NCBI GenBank assembly: GCA_018136815.1
Contig: CM030931.1
Location: 5,028,148-5,092,147 of the forward strand
Length of the DNA: 64,000 bases
Direction: 5' to 3'
DNA from: Isochrysis galbana
Taxonomy: Eukaryota; Haptophyta; Isochrysidales; Isochrysidaceae
The notes beneath the pieces were generated by a model. That model worked only from the letters and a program-made list of their open reading frames with translations, was not told the origin of the DNA and ran no database searches. Each line of letters starts with the position of its first letter. Position 1 is the stretch's first letter. Made by a program: the position numbers and the translations under genes. This document shows positions 10,234 through 22,176 of this stretch, piece by piece.

Positions 10234-12670
10234 ATGAAGGTGCAGTGGCCATCACTCTGTCTCGGCGCGGGGCTCGGCCTGCTGCTTGCGCTCGCCTTCC
10301 AAAAGCAGTGCAAGCCTTGCGGAGGCACTCTCGTCTCTGCTGCCTCTCTCGACAGGGTTGCCCAACAGCGCGAAGCGCGGCTGCTACGGTTGGAGCGCGA
10401 GCTCGCCGCACTACAAGCCAAGCAGACCAGCCGCTGCCCCCACGGCAACCCTTCCGCTGCGCTCGTCCCCGCGACTAGACAGCCGCCCAGCTTGAGCAAG
10501 AGGCAGCTCTGGTACTGGACAGATCTCATCCTCGACTCGCTCCGCCCGTTTGAGCGCCTCAATGGCGGCATCACGCGTGCAGGCCTGCGCCTGGCCGAGC
10601 AGAAGTGCAAGGTCTCGACCTGGTGCCATCGGGCCCAGGTTATCGATGGGCGGCTGTATATCACTGACGTCCGCGCCATCTTCTTCGACCGCCACTACGC
10701 TATGGCACGAGTTATGCCGCTCCTACTCACGCTGCAGCGATTCAAGCTTCCTGACTTTGACGCCGTCTTTTCTGGCACGGACTATCCCATCATGGAGATT
10801 CCGCGCGATGCCGCGCACATGCACCGCATGTATGGTCCTGGTCAGGCCATTCCTCCTGTGTTCTCACCCACCGCCAATTCGTTGACACACGACCTACCAT
10901 GGCCCGATTTCTCCTTCTTCCCTCCACGTGGCCGCTGCGGGAAGCCATGTACTCACCCGCTAAAGACGCCCAGATGGCAAGAAGCTCATCCCGAGCTGCT
11001 TAAGCTGGGTCAAAAGGTGCGCTCACTAGTTGCTCACATGGCTCGGTGAGCAAGGTGCTTGTGAATAGGTGCTTGTGCTAAGACCTATAGTATGCCGATT
11101 GAGTCCAACTCCCAAACCACAGTCACCAGCAAGGCTCGCGCCTCGGGTCTCCTTTCGTGTCTGACGATGGCTCGCCTGCAGCGATGGCTCGCAACCGCTG
11201 GCTCTATCATTTTCCCTCGGACCCCGTCTAGGTGGCTTGGGACGACAAGATCGACCGAGCAGTGTTCACCGGCAACATGAAAACATCGCCCAATCGACAA
11301 GCCATTTTCCGTTATGCAGAACAGTTCCCTGAGCTCTTTTTCGTGAACGAAGTCTACATCAAGACCTCACCACCCTCGTGTTTTGAAATCAACGAGCCCA
11401 ACGTCACCCAGGGCGGTGTTCTATCGAAGCGATGCGGGCTCTCATTCCCAGAAGTCTGCAAGTGAGCAGCCCTCACGACACGAGCTCGTGGCACGCCATC
11501 GCAGCTCAACTTCACCATGCCGTTGGTACACCTCGATCCCTCTCCTGATGTCGTCGGTCCCTTTTCCGTGCTCCAAGCTTCCCTTGTGATGCCCACTGCC
11601 CGAGCCCGTTTCCACCTCAAATGTTGGTCACCTTCTCCATTCTTTCACACAAGGTACAAATACACTCTCAACGTCGGCTCCAATGGCTACGCGAACAAGC
11701 TCAAGTACCTTTTCTTGTGTGGCTCGGTGGTGATTTGGGTTCGCGCACACTGCACTGCTCGCGCTTCTCACCCCTCTCACCCCTTCTTGTCTTCGGCGCA
11801 CCGTTGACTGGGGGTCTTCTTCTTCAACGAACCCCAACCCGCCCTTCCGCGCATAGGTCCGAAAGGACTCGCTGAATCGCGAATTCTTTGAGCGGCAGTT
11901 CATGCCTGGAGTCCACTACGCTGCGGCGGACACTGTAGACGACGTGCCAACTGTGATTCGACGACTGCAGGTGACCTAGCATAGTCGTATGCGTTGTGCA
12001 CGACGCTGATAATGCCCCATAGCTCGCTCTTGGCTCGATCGTGCTTCTTGTGTGCTGAACAGCGCCGCTTGCGGTTGTTGGCCATCTCCGACTTTCTACG
12101 ACCGCCTGCCCACAGGCCGATCCCGAGTACGCTCGGAGCATTGCGCGCAACGGCTATGAAAGGATGGCGCAAATGGACACGCTCGAGGTGACCCACTATT
12201 GTGCCGAGATGCTCAAGGGATATGCTGCGCTGCAACGCTTCAAGCCGAGGCGTGATCCTCGCTCATTTGAGGTAAACTGCGAGGACGATCTTATCCGCCA
12301 CTACGACCGGGGAGCCGGCGATGGTGTCAATGGCATACTTGCTCAGCGATATTTAACTGAGGACAATTCGACTTGCTTGAGGCCACCTCCGCCGGGGGCT
12401 GTCCTAAGTGCACCAGGTTGGGGGGGCGCTTATCGTGGCGATCGTGCTCCATGCCTCGCATCGCACGATCTCACAGCCAAAGAGGAAACAGGCGTATGCG
12501 ATCCGACCACCAAAAAGTATGCAGAATCCGGGCGGCTTGACGGGCCGGATTGGGACGTTCCGGATGCTTATAAGGGAGGCGCGCTGCCGGATTGGACGGA
12601 TGCAGACCCGGCAGATACGGGCCGAGCAGCGAGAACAATCCCGTACAATTCGCGCCCAATGGGGCGGTGA
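10234..12670 (+). CDS. GT90 (CAP10/protein O-glucosyltransferase-like) transferase
   Basis: Five exons are inferred: 10234-11016, 11232-11461, 11654-11738, 11857-11970 and 12116-12670, giving 588 aa. The ATG at 10234 opens a type II signal anchor (LCLGAGLGLLLALAFQ). Landmarks in family order are PDFDAVFSGTDYP, PVFSPTANSLTHDLPWPDFSFF, VAWDDKIDRAVFTGN, YKYTLNVGSNGYANKLKYL, GSVVIWV, EFFERQFMPGVHY and RSIARNGYERM. This is the layout of Glyco_transf_90 enzymes, which transfer glucose or xylose to glycans or protein serines in the secretory pathway. Phase matching across introns (AA|G at exon 2/3) supports the joins. The donor after exon 3 (gttcgc) is weak. The C-terminal ~100 residues past the GT90 core are Pro/Asp-rich and unrecognised. 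Acceptor specificity cannot be told. Confidence 0.82.
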
Positions 12671-13019
12671 GTGAAAGTGGTGCCTTGCCGATCCACCGGG
12701 CTTCTTTCAGCTGCGGTGATTCGCACCATTGTCTAACTCGTCGGCAGATCAACAAGGGGCCATGCGAAAGTCCACCACCAACGGACAAACCCACCCCTTG
12801 CCAAAGGCTTGCCAGCCACACATGTTCAAACTGTCCCTGGCCCGACTGCTGTTTGTTTGTGTCCCGTGCCTTCTCTAATCTATACGCGCGCCCACCCTGC
12901 GCGCCTCGTGAAATGAAACGCTCATTCTCGCATAACCCAATAACGCTAGACGTAGATTAGCACCGACTACAGTAGTATAGCGCCCTGCTCCCAAAAAGCC
13001 GAGCGCGCCAACGCCTATC
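12671..13019. other. Intergenic, nothing recognised
   Basis: No convincing gene or known repeat was found. The stretch lies between the GT90-like gene and a family C fragment. Confidence 0.4.
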
Positions 13020-13223
13020 TTTAGAAAGATAGGGTCATGGCGAGCGCGCGCCGCGCGCTCCCCTCCTCTCGCCGTCCCGGCCGCCAGTGCAGGCGACCAG
13101 CCCACGCACGGACACCCCCATGTCACCGAAGCGCCAGCGTGGAGGCACCCCTCCCCCCTCGACCCAAGTGGCACGCGGCGTGCACGCGCGCACGCTCAAG
13201 AGCGCCTCACTTCGTGCCCCGTT
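13020..13223 (+). repeat. Family C fragment, copy 2
   Basis: Begins tctttagaaagatagggtcATGG. The conserved frame (here shifted by a small insertion after the ATG) reads ERAPRAPLLS...DTPMSPKRQRGG, matching copies at 3.5 and 42.2 kb, and stops at about 13221. Confidence 0.6.
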
Positions 13224-13709
13224 CCATCGTTAGTTTCCCACTGGCCGGCCGCCGTTTCCATCAATGGTCCACATACCAATTGGAGTGAACTCATACAACA
13301 AAAGTCGCCTTTTTCAAGTTCTCGTATCTCACTCCCTCATTCCCCACCTCCCACCTCGCCACAGGCGCGCTCACCACGACTATGACACTATGACCATTTT
13401 GGGCCGAAGTACATGTATGGTAGAGCCCTACTAGTACTCCTAGTACTACTACAAAAAAGAACTCTTCCCCACTTCCCCTGCGGCCGGACGTCTCCTCGGC
13501 GCCGTCGTCGGCGCCGCGCAGGCTTTCCCTCTCTCCCGCCCCCCCCCTTTCCTTCCCTCTCTCGCTCTTCCTCGCTCCTTCCTTCCAGCAGCCTTTCTCA
13601 AACCTTTCCCTCCGTCCCCGTGCTCTCTCGCCCTCGCTCTGCCTCTCTCTCGCGTGTGCGCTCTCTCTCTCGCTCTCTCTTCCTTTTTCTCTTCCCCTCC
13701 CCCCCTTCA
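13224..13709. promoter_or_regulatory. Pyrimidine-rich leader of the DxD transferase gene
   Basis: From about 13490 to 13705 the sequence is almost pure C/T with tctcgctctctct repeats, ending ccccccttcaATG. Similar C/T or G/A tracts precede several other genes here (LSG1, WD40, AlkB-like). It is likely promoter or 5' UTR. An upstream in-frame ATG at 13413 could instead supply a hydrophobic N-terminus (LLVLLVLLQ). Confidence 0.35.
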
Positions 13710-15606
13710 ATGTGCTCCCGCCCAACCGGCCCGCGCGCCTTTCTCGGCGGCGACCTGGAGCATCCAGGCATCTTCGAGAGCTTTCTGCTCTCACGCGGCA
13801 GCGTGACTAAGGAGCTCATATTCCTTTCAGTTGGCGACACGCGCGACCATCGGCGGCAGTATAAGGACCCAGCTTTGCGCACCATTTCGACTGAATTCCT
13901 GCTCAACCTGCTCGCCAATCTGCGCGCGCTCGACCTCGACCACCACGCGATTCTCACCACGCCCGCGCTCTGCGCCCAGCTACAGCGCTCTCACTGCGAG
14001 TACTCATGCGCTTGGACCTCTCTCTGGCACGACCACCCCGGGCTTGCAAAGTGGTCACTCAAGCCATACGACATGTTCCTCATGTGGCAGCAGCAATGGC
14101 GATACGTCGCCCGCGCACTCGAGCTGGGCTACCGCGTCCTCCGCACCGACACAGATGTTTACTTCGCCGAGTCGCCGTACCCGATTCTGCACGGCCCGTT
14201 GTTGTCACGTGCGGCAATGGTCGTCCAACAGGACTTTGGAGGGCCGCTCGGCGAGCGGCCCTCTTGCATCAAGCGGGTGCACTCAGGCTCTCAGTCATGC
14301 GGATTGCATCGCGGCACTGCACTCCTAAACATCGGCCTCCTCTACGTGCGGTCAACACCTGAAGGTGGTGCATTCCACGTCATTAACGAGACGTGGTCCC
14401 GTTTTGTCACAATGCTTTCAAGAGAGCCAGCTCGGCCACCACATTTGAATGGGCAGGTAGACCCCAACCCACTCATCGACCAACAAATAATGCGCGATGT
14501 GCTCAACGACCTCGCCGTGCCCACTGAGCAGCCCGAGTCCAAGCCACGCTCGAGGTGGCTGGTGGTCCCCGGCTCGGCAGCCAGCGTATACCCTCCTGGA
14601 GTGTCGTGCGCCCTTGACTCAGTACCAGCATGCGATGCAGTTGGAGCCGAGCGTGAGAAGGCCTCCTTCCTCATCCAGTACGCCGCCCCAAAACCTTACA
14701 GAACTGGAGAACGGCGCGTTGAGCAGGTCGCCCTGGCACCAGACTGGTTCTTCGGGCGAGGGTGTTTAACGCATGTCCGGCAGCCCAAGACGTTGATCGA
14801 CCGGGCAAACCCAGGCATCTCTCGTCAAACTAGTTGCGTCTCTCCGCCATTGACGAAGGGCAAGACCATGCTGGCACCTGGCCCCTCGGCGGGTTTGCTT
14901 GTTGCCACCCACTTTGTCTATTCCATGGTTAGTGTTCTGACTGGCAACGGCCTAAGCGCGCGGGCGACTCGCAAGCCGTGTTGCGATTAAAGTTCATGCT
15001 CCAAGATGGCCTCGTGCGCGTTGTCTGCTTCTTGTTCACTCCGTGCTTCATTTGTGTCGCAGGCTCTGAAGAGGAAGCGTACCTTCCGCTCGTTCGGGTG
15101 GGATCTCGGCGACCACCGGCCACGAGCCAACTACTCCACCGGAACGTGCTGGGATCGCAGCAAGAAGGGCATCCTTTTCGGTCACACATTTTTCTCCCAA
15201 GTAATGCAGCTCTCTGCCCCTCTTGGCCTACCAAACGGTTTTGTGCGGCCGTCAGCGTTGCCTTGCGAGCATATCCACCAATTGAGCCCTCATCACACGT
15301 GTGGCCAATGACGCCAGTGTGAAAGCGATGGGCGCGGACTGATGAGTGCTGCGCGATGCAAAGCTACGAGTCCAATGACCATTGCACCCCTCCCTATCTT
15401 TACAGGTGGAAGACAAGTATATATTGTGTGCGATGCCAAGCGACGACCAGCCTGCTTGTGCATGCTGCGCAGGCCTGCCTGCGACGGAGGGCACGAAGTC
15501 GGCACTGCAAATGGAAACGACTAGCGGTCGCACCATGTTCAATTCACAACAGTTGACGACTTTAGCTGGTTGTGCCGATTATCAGATGTTTTGGGATCGC
15601 CGTTGA
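13710..15606 (+). CDS. Nucleotide-diphospho-sugar transferase (Nucleotid_trans/GT77-like)
   Basis: Three exons are inferred: 13710-14927, 15063-15200 and 15406-15606, all phase 0, giving 518 aa. The core has SLKPYDMFLMWQQQWRYVARALELGYRVLRTDTDVYF, with the DTD metal/sugar-nucleotide motif at about residues 147-149. It is followed by LNIGLLYVRS, VDPNPLIDQQIMRDVLN and the late WFFGRGCLTH and ATHFVYSM motifs of the Nucleotid_trans (PF03407-like) fold. Such enzymes add pentoses or galactose to glycans in the Golgi. The chosen ATG gives no obvious signal anchor. The in-frame ATG at 13413 would add one but would force translation of low-complexity C/T sequence, so the N-terminus is uncertain. The last exon is Cys/Gln-rich. 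Confidence 0.75.
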
Positions 15607-15928
15607 ACGGTGTCTTCAGCACGAGTAGGATTTGGAGTGCGGAATCCGCCGTTCCATCCTCCCCCTGACCCCCTATCTCTCATGCCTTCTTTCCATAAGG
15701 TAGAAGCTGCAGCCCATTCTTACATTAGGTGCCCGCCCCATAGAGTACATGCCTATGGGGAAAGCGTGCTGTCTGAGTGGGGAGAGTGAGGTGCCATGGC
15801 TAGCCGAAGGCTAGTTAGTGAAGAGCATTTGTGGCTGAGGGCTGAGGGGGGATCAACTTCATAATATTCTTACCGCACTCGCGGCGCATGGAACCACTAC
15901 CTACATGTAGTATTATACTTTCCTACAC
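15607..15928. other. Intergenic, nothing recognised
   Basis: No gene found. It contains short direct duplications such as ggctagccgaaggctag near 15800 and gcccgccccatagagtacatgcctatgggg near 15730. Confidence 0.4.
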
Positions 15929-16056
15929 AACTAAGTTTATACTTGGTTCACACATGGCGTGGCACGAGCCCCCCCCTCTCTCCACTCCTCCCCAGCCGTA
16001 GGGAGGGCACCACACATCCTCTTGGCATGCCTGATGGCTTGCCAGGAGCACACTGC
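15929..16056 (-). repeat. Family A element, truncated copy 3
   Basis: Only the hairpin-proximal ~128 bp remain: aactaagtttatacttggttc, the gcacgagccccc block, and cttggcatgcctgatggcttgccaggag, stopping at cacactgc. It abuts the retrotransposon leader at 16060. Confidence 0.75.
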
Positions 16057-16067
16057 ATTCGAATTAT

Positions 16068-16440
<373 letters not shown>

Positions 16441-17240
16441 AAGGACGCGATCTCGCTCCGAGATCGGCCACGCGCCCTCCCACGCTGCCCCGCCGTGCCC
16501 TCGGCCCTCGGGCTCCCTCGCCCCCCCGCGGCAGGTTCTTCCCCTCGGCGTGCCGTCCGTCGCCTCCGGCCGTTATTATCCCCCCCCCGCGCGCGAGGTT
16601 CTTCTCCTCCGTGCGCGCTTTTGTTTCCTCCGGCCGTCGTTCGTTCCCCCCCCGCGCGCGCTGTGCCCCCCCCTCGCTTCGATTCCTCTCTCGATTCCTT
16701 CGATGATTGCCTCCATCTCGTCCGTTCTTCTTCTCTTCTTCGCGATTCTCGCGGAGGGCGGGCACCGACGTTTAACATTAGTTTTGCCACGGTTTCGGTG
16801 AAAGAAAGGAAGAGCGAACGGCACGCGCCTCGCGCCTCGCGTCTCGCGTCTTGTTTCGTCGCCCCTTGCTCGTCGCTTGTCTAGAAGGTACCTCGGCTGT
16901 GCGTCTCTCAGGATCAACGCCATCCCCAGGGATGACGTTGTCACCCTCCGCGAGCGCCGCGCTTCGTCGAGTACAGTGCCGTTTGCCTGTGAGGGAGGAG
17001 GGAGGCAGGTTGAGATGCGCGGCCCACGGTCTCACACACGGACGCAAGCCAGCAGGCAGAAGGCGGGGCGGGCGGTCATGGCTCACCTCGACCCGACATG
17101 CGCATGCGCGCGCGTCAGTCGAGCTTTTCGGGCTTTTTTGTCGCGGGTCTTAAGAGGATCCGCTTTTAACGTGAATAAACGTCTTGTTTATGTATCAAAT
17201 GTGGGTCGAATTTTTTGTTTTTTTGTCGGAAAAGTCGGCA
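16441..17240. other. Repeat-derived G/C-rich sequence
   Basis: Contains gttcttctcctccg and tttcctccggccgtcgttcg near 16595-16650, shared with 23170-23235, so it belongs to a dispersed repeat. An open frame at 16877-17281 (LRINAIPRDDVVTLRERR) might be an exon or retroelement coding relic, but nothing is recognised. Confidence 0.35.
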
Positions 17241-17242
17241 GG

Positions 17243-17420
17243 GTGTCGCATTCGCGATGTCTCAGAGGCAAAAAGAAATAACAGTAAAAGAAAAACAGTA
17301 AACAGTAAAAAGAACAGAGGAAGAAAGAAGAAGAAAAAGTGAAAAAAGAAGAGAAAAAAAAAACCCAGAGTATATAGGGCGGTTCTCAGCCCATTCCATC
17401 GGCCCTATGGCTACGTAAAC
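17243..17420 (+). mobile_element. LTR-terminus-like 14-mer and A-rich tract
   Basis: tgtcgcattcgcgatg repeats the candidate LTR start of 4027. It is followed by A-rich repeats of agtaaaaga and acagtaaa (17280-17365). This may be the LTR or leader of the Copia relic downstream. Confidence 0.35.
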
Positions 17421-17427
17421 TCTCGCG

Positions 17428-17510
17428 TGGCATAGTGGTTCAACCCACCGCCTCCACCAACCTTTTGCTCTGGGTCGCGAGTTCGAGTCCGGACGGAGCG
17501 CTCTGCAGTT
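17428..17510 (+). other. tRNA-like sequence (possible tRNA-derived SINE head)
   Basis: An A-box-like tggcatagtggttcaa and, about 45 bp on, a B-box-like gcgagttcgagtcc are present. The T-stem does not pair properly, so this is not a functional tRNA. It is more likely a pseudogene or SINE promoter. Confidence 0.3.
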
Positions 17511-17534
17511 CGAGCCCCGCTCCTTCTCCTCTCC

Positions 17535-17695
17535 GATCTTCTTCTACAGTTAAATTCCACACTCTTCTTCCACCATTAAAAATTCCACGCTCTTCTTCTA
17601 CGGTAAAAATCCTGCCTCTTCCTACTGTTAAAATCCTGTCTTCCTACCGTTAAAATCCTGCACTCCGTCTACCGTTAAAATCCTGCCTCCGTCGC
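17535..17695 (+). repeat. Minisatellite, unit about 25 bp
   Basis: Six or so degenerate units related to taccgttaaaatcctgcctc run in tandem. Confidence 0.7.
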
Positions 17696-17849
17696 CTTGC
17701 CAAGACATTTCCTCTGCCTTCCTGCCAGCTTCCTTGCCAGTTCCTTCCGCCCCGGTTTCCCGCTTGTCTCCGAAAATCGGTTTCACCGCATTACGACCAA
17801 GCTTAGTGGGGAAACTCCTCGTCCAGTTCCGTTACCCGAAAATCTCGTT

Positions 17850-17965
17850 CATCTCGTCGGGCCATCAAGGCCATCTCGTTCATCTCGTCGGGCCATCAAG
17901 GCCATCTCGTTCATCTCGTCGTCGGGCCATCAGGCCATCTCGTTACATCTCGTTCATCTCGTTAC
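17850..17965 (+). repeat. Minisatellite, unit about 31 bp
   Basis: Units of ctcgttcatctcgtcgggcc plus atcaaggccat are repeated three to four times, with shortened copies at the right end. Confidence 0.75.
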
Positions 17966-18269
17966 AATCCAAGCTGCGGCTTTGATTTCCACACAGGGAA
18001 GGTGGATGGAACGTGCCTTTCTACTGTTATAGGTAGGGCGATTATACTCATAGATGGGGGTTATACTCGTAGAGAGCAGGCACCACGCCCCCAAACTTGC
18101 GCTCACTTGCAGGGAGGGCCCAAACTTGCGGCGCAGTCCAGCAGCCCCCCAAACTTGCAGAACAATTTGTACAAGTATTGACCTGGGCCTAACCTCCGCG
18201 GAATCAGGCGAAGAGGGAGGAAGGAAGGGCCACGCCACACGGGGGGCACTTTGCGCCCGTTCCGAGATC

Positions 18270-18775
18270 ATAAAATGTGGTTTATGATCTCCGGCTGAGG
18301 CTCGTTAAACTGAAGATCATACCACAGAGCTCAGCCGAAGCCGAAATTGCCGCCTACACTAACGCTGTTAAGGATCTTCGCCTTGTTCTCAACGTTTTAG
18401 AATTCCTCGATGCAGAGTACACACTTCCGGCGACCATCTTTTGCGATAACGCGATAACTCGGCCACGGTCGCTTCCATCCATCTTCCATCAAGAATCCCG
18501 GCGTAAAAGGGCGTACTCGACACTATGAAATTTGGATATGGTTCGGTCGCAAACAATACCTGGATCGCGTCTCTACACCTGTTTGGATATCGACCGAGGA
18601 CCAGATAGCGGACATGATGACTGACAAAAGCTCTCGAAAAAAAACAAGTTCATGATCATGAAATTTCGCAATCTCGCTCTTGGTACAACCAATTGATCCA
18701 AAAAAAACTTGGATCCATCTTGCATGTCCCATTCCCTAAGCATCACAATTCGCTTCTTCCTGGTTTCGCCCCGGC
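18270..18775 (+). pseudogene. Ty1/Copia RNase H relic, frameshifted
   Basis: The open frame around 18330-18450 reads PQSSAEAEIAAYTNAVKDLR and then ATIFCDNA, the Copia RNase H signature (SSAEAE..., DN.A). At about 18455-18490 the frame changes, and the next frame continues NPGVKGRTRHYEIWIWFG and STEDQIADMMTDKSS, the family's distal K..RTKHI-type and T..Q.AD..TK motifs. The end is a stop at about 18652. No integrase or RT remains upstream. This is a dead 3' fragment of a Copia polyprotein. Confidence 0.8.
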
Positions 18776-18984
18776 TTAATAACCAACTAGCAATGAACGT
18801 AAGCCATGGGTCTATATGGGTCTGGATGCCGCCATCTCTGGCGCAGAATCGTTGCTGGTTGCTGGCCTATGTCCTATGTCTTTGACGCTTGAGCACGTTT
18901 CAGCCTCACAGCCTCAAAGGTAAGCTTGTACCTCTTCTGGGAAACAGCAACGATTGGGGACGAGGGTTTCGCCTTTGGCGATGG

Positions 18985-19170
18985 GGGAGTGTTAGAGTTT
19001 TTTTCTTGTTGTGCGAATATAACCTTAGTGCTGTGGTCCGTAGCCTTCATCGGCAACGGAGCCCCTACCCCCCGCGATGGGGGAGTGCGCGGTTGGCGCA
19101 TGGCTCGTCCGGTGTATGTGGCTAGGGATGCTAGCCAACAAGATGCTCTACAAGACTACAATTACTAACG
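18985..19170 (+). repeat. Family G (SINE-like), copy 1
   Basis: Contains ataaccttagtgctg, ggcaacggagcccctacccc, gcgcggttggcgcatggctc and ggctagggatgctagccaac, all shared with copies at 29.3, 40.6 and 51.9 kb. The 3' end resembles actacaattactaacg. Confidence 0.75.
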
Positions 19171-19660
19171 CCATGGGCTTGTAGCGGTCACCGACGCGGT
19201 TGACGTTGACGTTGGCCAGGAAGTTGGACGTTGGCGATGTCTTGGTAGAGTACCGAAGGGGGAGCCCTCCTCAAGGGACCTCGTGAAAGAGAGAGAGGCA
19301 CGCAGCTCCTCTCTCCGCAGACCGCGTCGCCGGCCCCTCGCGGGCGCTCTCTCTCCTCCCGACTGGCCAGCCACCACCATCCTCTCTCAGAAGAAGAGAA
19401 GTCCCTCCTGCTCCTGCTAGGAGAGGATTCTGGCATACATTCTACTCTCTCTCGGCTCGTTTCTCTCCCTCCCAGGACCCACCCCCCTTCTTCTTCCTCT
19501 TCTCCTCTTTCTTCTCTCTGCAGAAATACTCTCTCACTCTTGATCTTTGATTTCTGTTTCTTGTCTATTCACTATTTCTTCTCACATACTCTTGTCTCTT
19601 CGCGCCATCTTCTCCCTCTCTCCTCGCCCCCCCCCGGGGGCGTCCGCGTGTGTATCTGTA
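19171..19660. promoter_or_regulatory. Upstream region of LSG1
   Basis: No gene recognised. It changes from mixed sequence to C/T-rich (tctcctctttcttctctctgc), then G/A-rich into the 5' UTR. Confidence 0.3.
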
Positions 19661-19669
19661 TCGCCGTTG

Positions 19670-19813
19670 CGGAGAGAGAGAGGGAGAGAGATGTGGGAGG
19701 GAGAGGGAGACCGAGAGCGGAGGGGAACAGAGGGAGAGGAAGGGAAGGACGGGGAAGAGGACAAGAGAGGCAGGAGGAGAGAGAGGGGGGGGAGGGGGCG
19801 GGGGGGGGCGAGA

Positions 19814-19854
<41 letters not shown>

Positions 19855-19925
19855 AGGGGGGGAAGAGAGAGAGAGAGAGAAGAGAGAGGGAGGGAAGGAG
19901 AGAGAGAGAGAGAGAGCTTCCCCCT
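19670..19925. repeat. Purine-rich (GA)n tract in the LSG1 leader
   Basis: Almost uninterrupted G/A with gagagaga runs, ending ~40 bp before the LSG1 ATG. Translated Arg/Glu/Gly repeats across it are not proteins. Confidence 0.85.
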
Positions 19926-19963
19926 CCCCCCCCCGCCCCCGTCCGCTCTCTTCTCCTTCCACG

Positions 19964-22176
19964 ATGCCTGAGAAGTCGGGCGGCAAGGCGAAGCGCGGGG
20001 CCAACCTCGGGCGCTCCATCATGAGGCAGCAGGCGCGCGAGGCCGCTCCGGCTGCCGAGCTCGAGACAGAGCGTGGTAAGGGCAAGCTGCGCTCCGTGAC
20101 GCAATGCGATGACCTGGAGGAGTTCATGTCCAACGCAACGCTTGAGGGGAAGGACTTTGCCGCGAAGCGCGGTGAGGTGGTGGTACTGACCTCCGAGGCT
20201 CACACCGTCGCTGAGCACCAGACGCCCAGAGATGCCTCAGTTGCGACTGACCTGCCTGTGCCGCGCCGGCCTGTATGGACGGAGGGGATGAATGCGGAAC
20301 AGCTTGACGAAGCGGAGCGCTCAGCATTTCTTGCGTGGCGGCGGCACCTGGCCAGCCTAGAGGAGGAGGATGGTGAATGCCTCACCCCCTTCGAAAAAAA
20401 CCTCGAGGTGTGGCGCCAGCTCTGGCGCGTGCTCGAGCGCTCGCAGCTCATTGTGCAGATTGTCGACGCGCGCAACCCGCTCCTCTTCCGCTCGGTGGAC
20501 CTCGAGCGGTATGCCTCCGAGCTCAAGCCTCCGCGCCCTTGCATCCTGCTGGTGAACAAGGCCGATTTGCTCTCGCTGGCACAGCGCGAGGAGTGGGCGG
20601 ACTATTTCACACGCAATGGCATTGAGGCACTCTTCTGGTCAGCTGCTCAGGCCCAGGCGGAGATCGACGCCTGGGCGCGGGGCGAGAGGGTTGATATGGA
20701 CGAGGATAGTGGATCAACTGATGAGGACGAAGAGGAGGAGCAGGAGCCAGAGCCGGCGGCGATGGGAGAGGGATCGAGTGCACCCTCTTTCCAAGGGGGT
20801 GCGGGCTTGTCCTCCGAGATTCAACTGGAGACTGACGAGTGCTCAGGCGAGGGCGAGAGCGACGACGAGGACTCGATGTTGATGCGGCTTGCAGCCACTG
20901 CTCAAAAGGCGCCGGCACGCGCCGCGGCTCCCGACCTAACAATAGTGGAAGCGCATGCTCCCGTCATGCCGACTAGGGCAGGGCGTCAGAACGTCAAGCC
21001 CCAACGCAGCCAGCCCCCAACCACGGTACGAATCCTTCGGCGGGGTGAGCTGCTTCGATTGCTGCTTGCCCGGTGCCCGGCCGGTGCGAGGCTCCCCGAC
21101 GGACGCCCTGCGCGCACAGTTGGACTAGTGGGCTACCCGAATGTTGGCAAATCGTCCACTGTGAACGCAATGGTGGCCGCCAAAAAGACTAATGTCTCGG
21201 CGACTCCGGGTAAGACGAAGCACTTCCAGACCTTACATGTGCCAGACTGCCCAGAGCTTGTGCTCTGCGACTGCCCTGGACTCGTCTTCCCCTCGGTCGC
21301 GGGCTCCAAGGCTCAGATGATCTGCGACGGCATCTTACCTGTTGACCAGATGCGCGACTACATGCCTCCCGTCCGGCTACTGTGCGGAAGGCTCACTCCT
21401 GATGATCTCTTCCAGGTGCATGCGCCTGCAGCTTACACTCGGGCCTGTGCGCACGCCTCAACATCCCGCGACCTGAGCGTGCACTAGTGTGGGCACCGCC
21501 ACGGCCTAGCGAGCCATTGCCGCTGATGTGAGGAAGAATACTTTTGGGGCAACTTTCTCGTGAGCCTCACCAAATAGACCACAATTCTCTGATCAGCTGG
21601 GCGGTTCGCTTCGGCACCTGACCGGGTCGTGGCCGAGGTTGCTGTGCGCACCTCATCGCGTGTGCCTCATAGATTAATTTCTTCGCCAATCTCTTGCTCG
21701 CGCAGGTGTATGGCATCCGCTTGCGAACAGAAGCAGAACGTCTGGATGATCCCGATGCTCCTGAACCCGCCCGCGAACTCCTCATTGCGCTGGCTCTCTC
21801 TCGTGGCTTCATGGCGGCAACACATGGCGGGCCCGATGAGTCTCGTGCCGCTCGCATTCTACTGAAAGATCTCGTGAACGCCAAACTGCTCCATTGCTCG
21901 AAGCCACCGGGTGTAGTAGGGAGTGGCGCGGCACCGCCACCACGGAAGGGTCGTGTCCGCAAAGAGCCCACTGCCCCGACTGCTGAGCGATGGCTCAGCA
22001 AAATGCGCGAGGACTTCGAGGCGCAAGAGGGTAGAGGCGGGCACTTTGCGGGCAGGAAGGGTGCGGGTACGAAAGGGGCCCCTCGTGGTACGCAGATACA
22101 AAAGCCACAGGGCAGCGTTCCCGACAGGCTGGTTGCATGCGGTTCTAAGGGTATAAAATTTGCCCAGATGGCCTGA
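19964..22176 (+). CDS. LSG1: Large-subunit GTPase 1 (LSG1), circularly permuted GTPase
   Basis: Two exons, 19964-21415 and 21706-22176 (phase 0), give 640 aa. The start MPEKSGGKAKRGANLGRS follows a G/A-rich leader and fits the basic N-terminus of LSG1. GTPase motifs occur in permuted order: G4 NKAD at about residue 198, then an acidic insert rich in Asp/Glu/Ser, G1 GYPNVGKSS at about 390 and G3 DCPGL at about 436. The second exon holds the family's YGIRL, LALSRGF, PDESRAARILLKDLVNAKLL and C..PP motifs. LSG1 releases the export adaptor NMD3 from cytoplasmic 60S subunits. The Arg/Gly-rich tail is unremarkable. This is among the most secure calls in the window. Confidence 0.93.

Noticed and set aside
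17428-17510. Functional tRNA gene
   Set aside because: A- and B-box-like motifs exist but the T-stem and acceptor stem do not pair.
19547-19963. 139-codon extension upstream of LSG1
   Set aside because: It is purine-tract low complexity. LSG1 proteins start like the chosen ATG.
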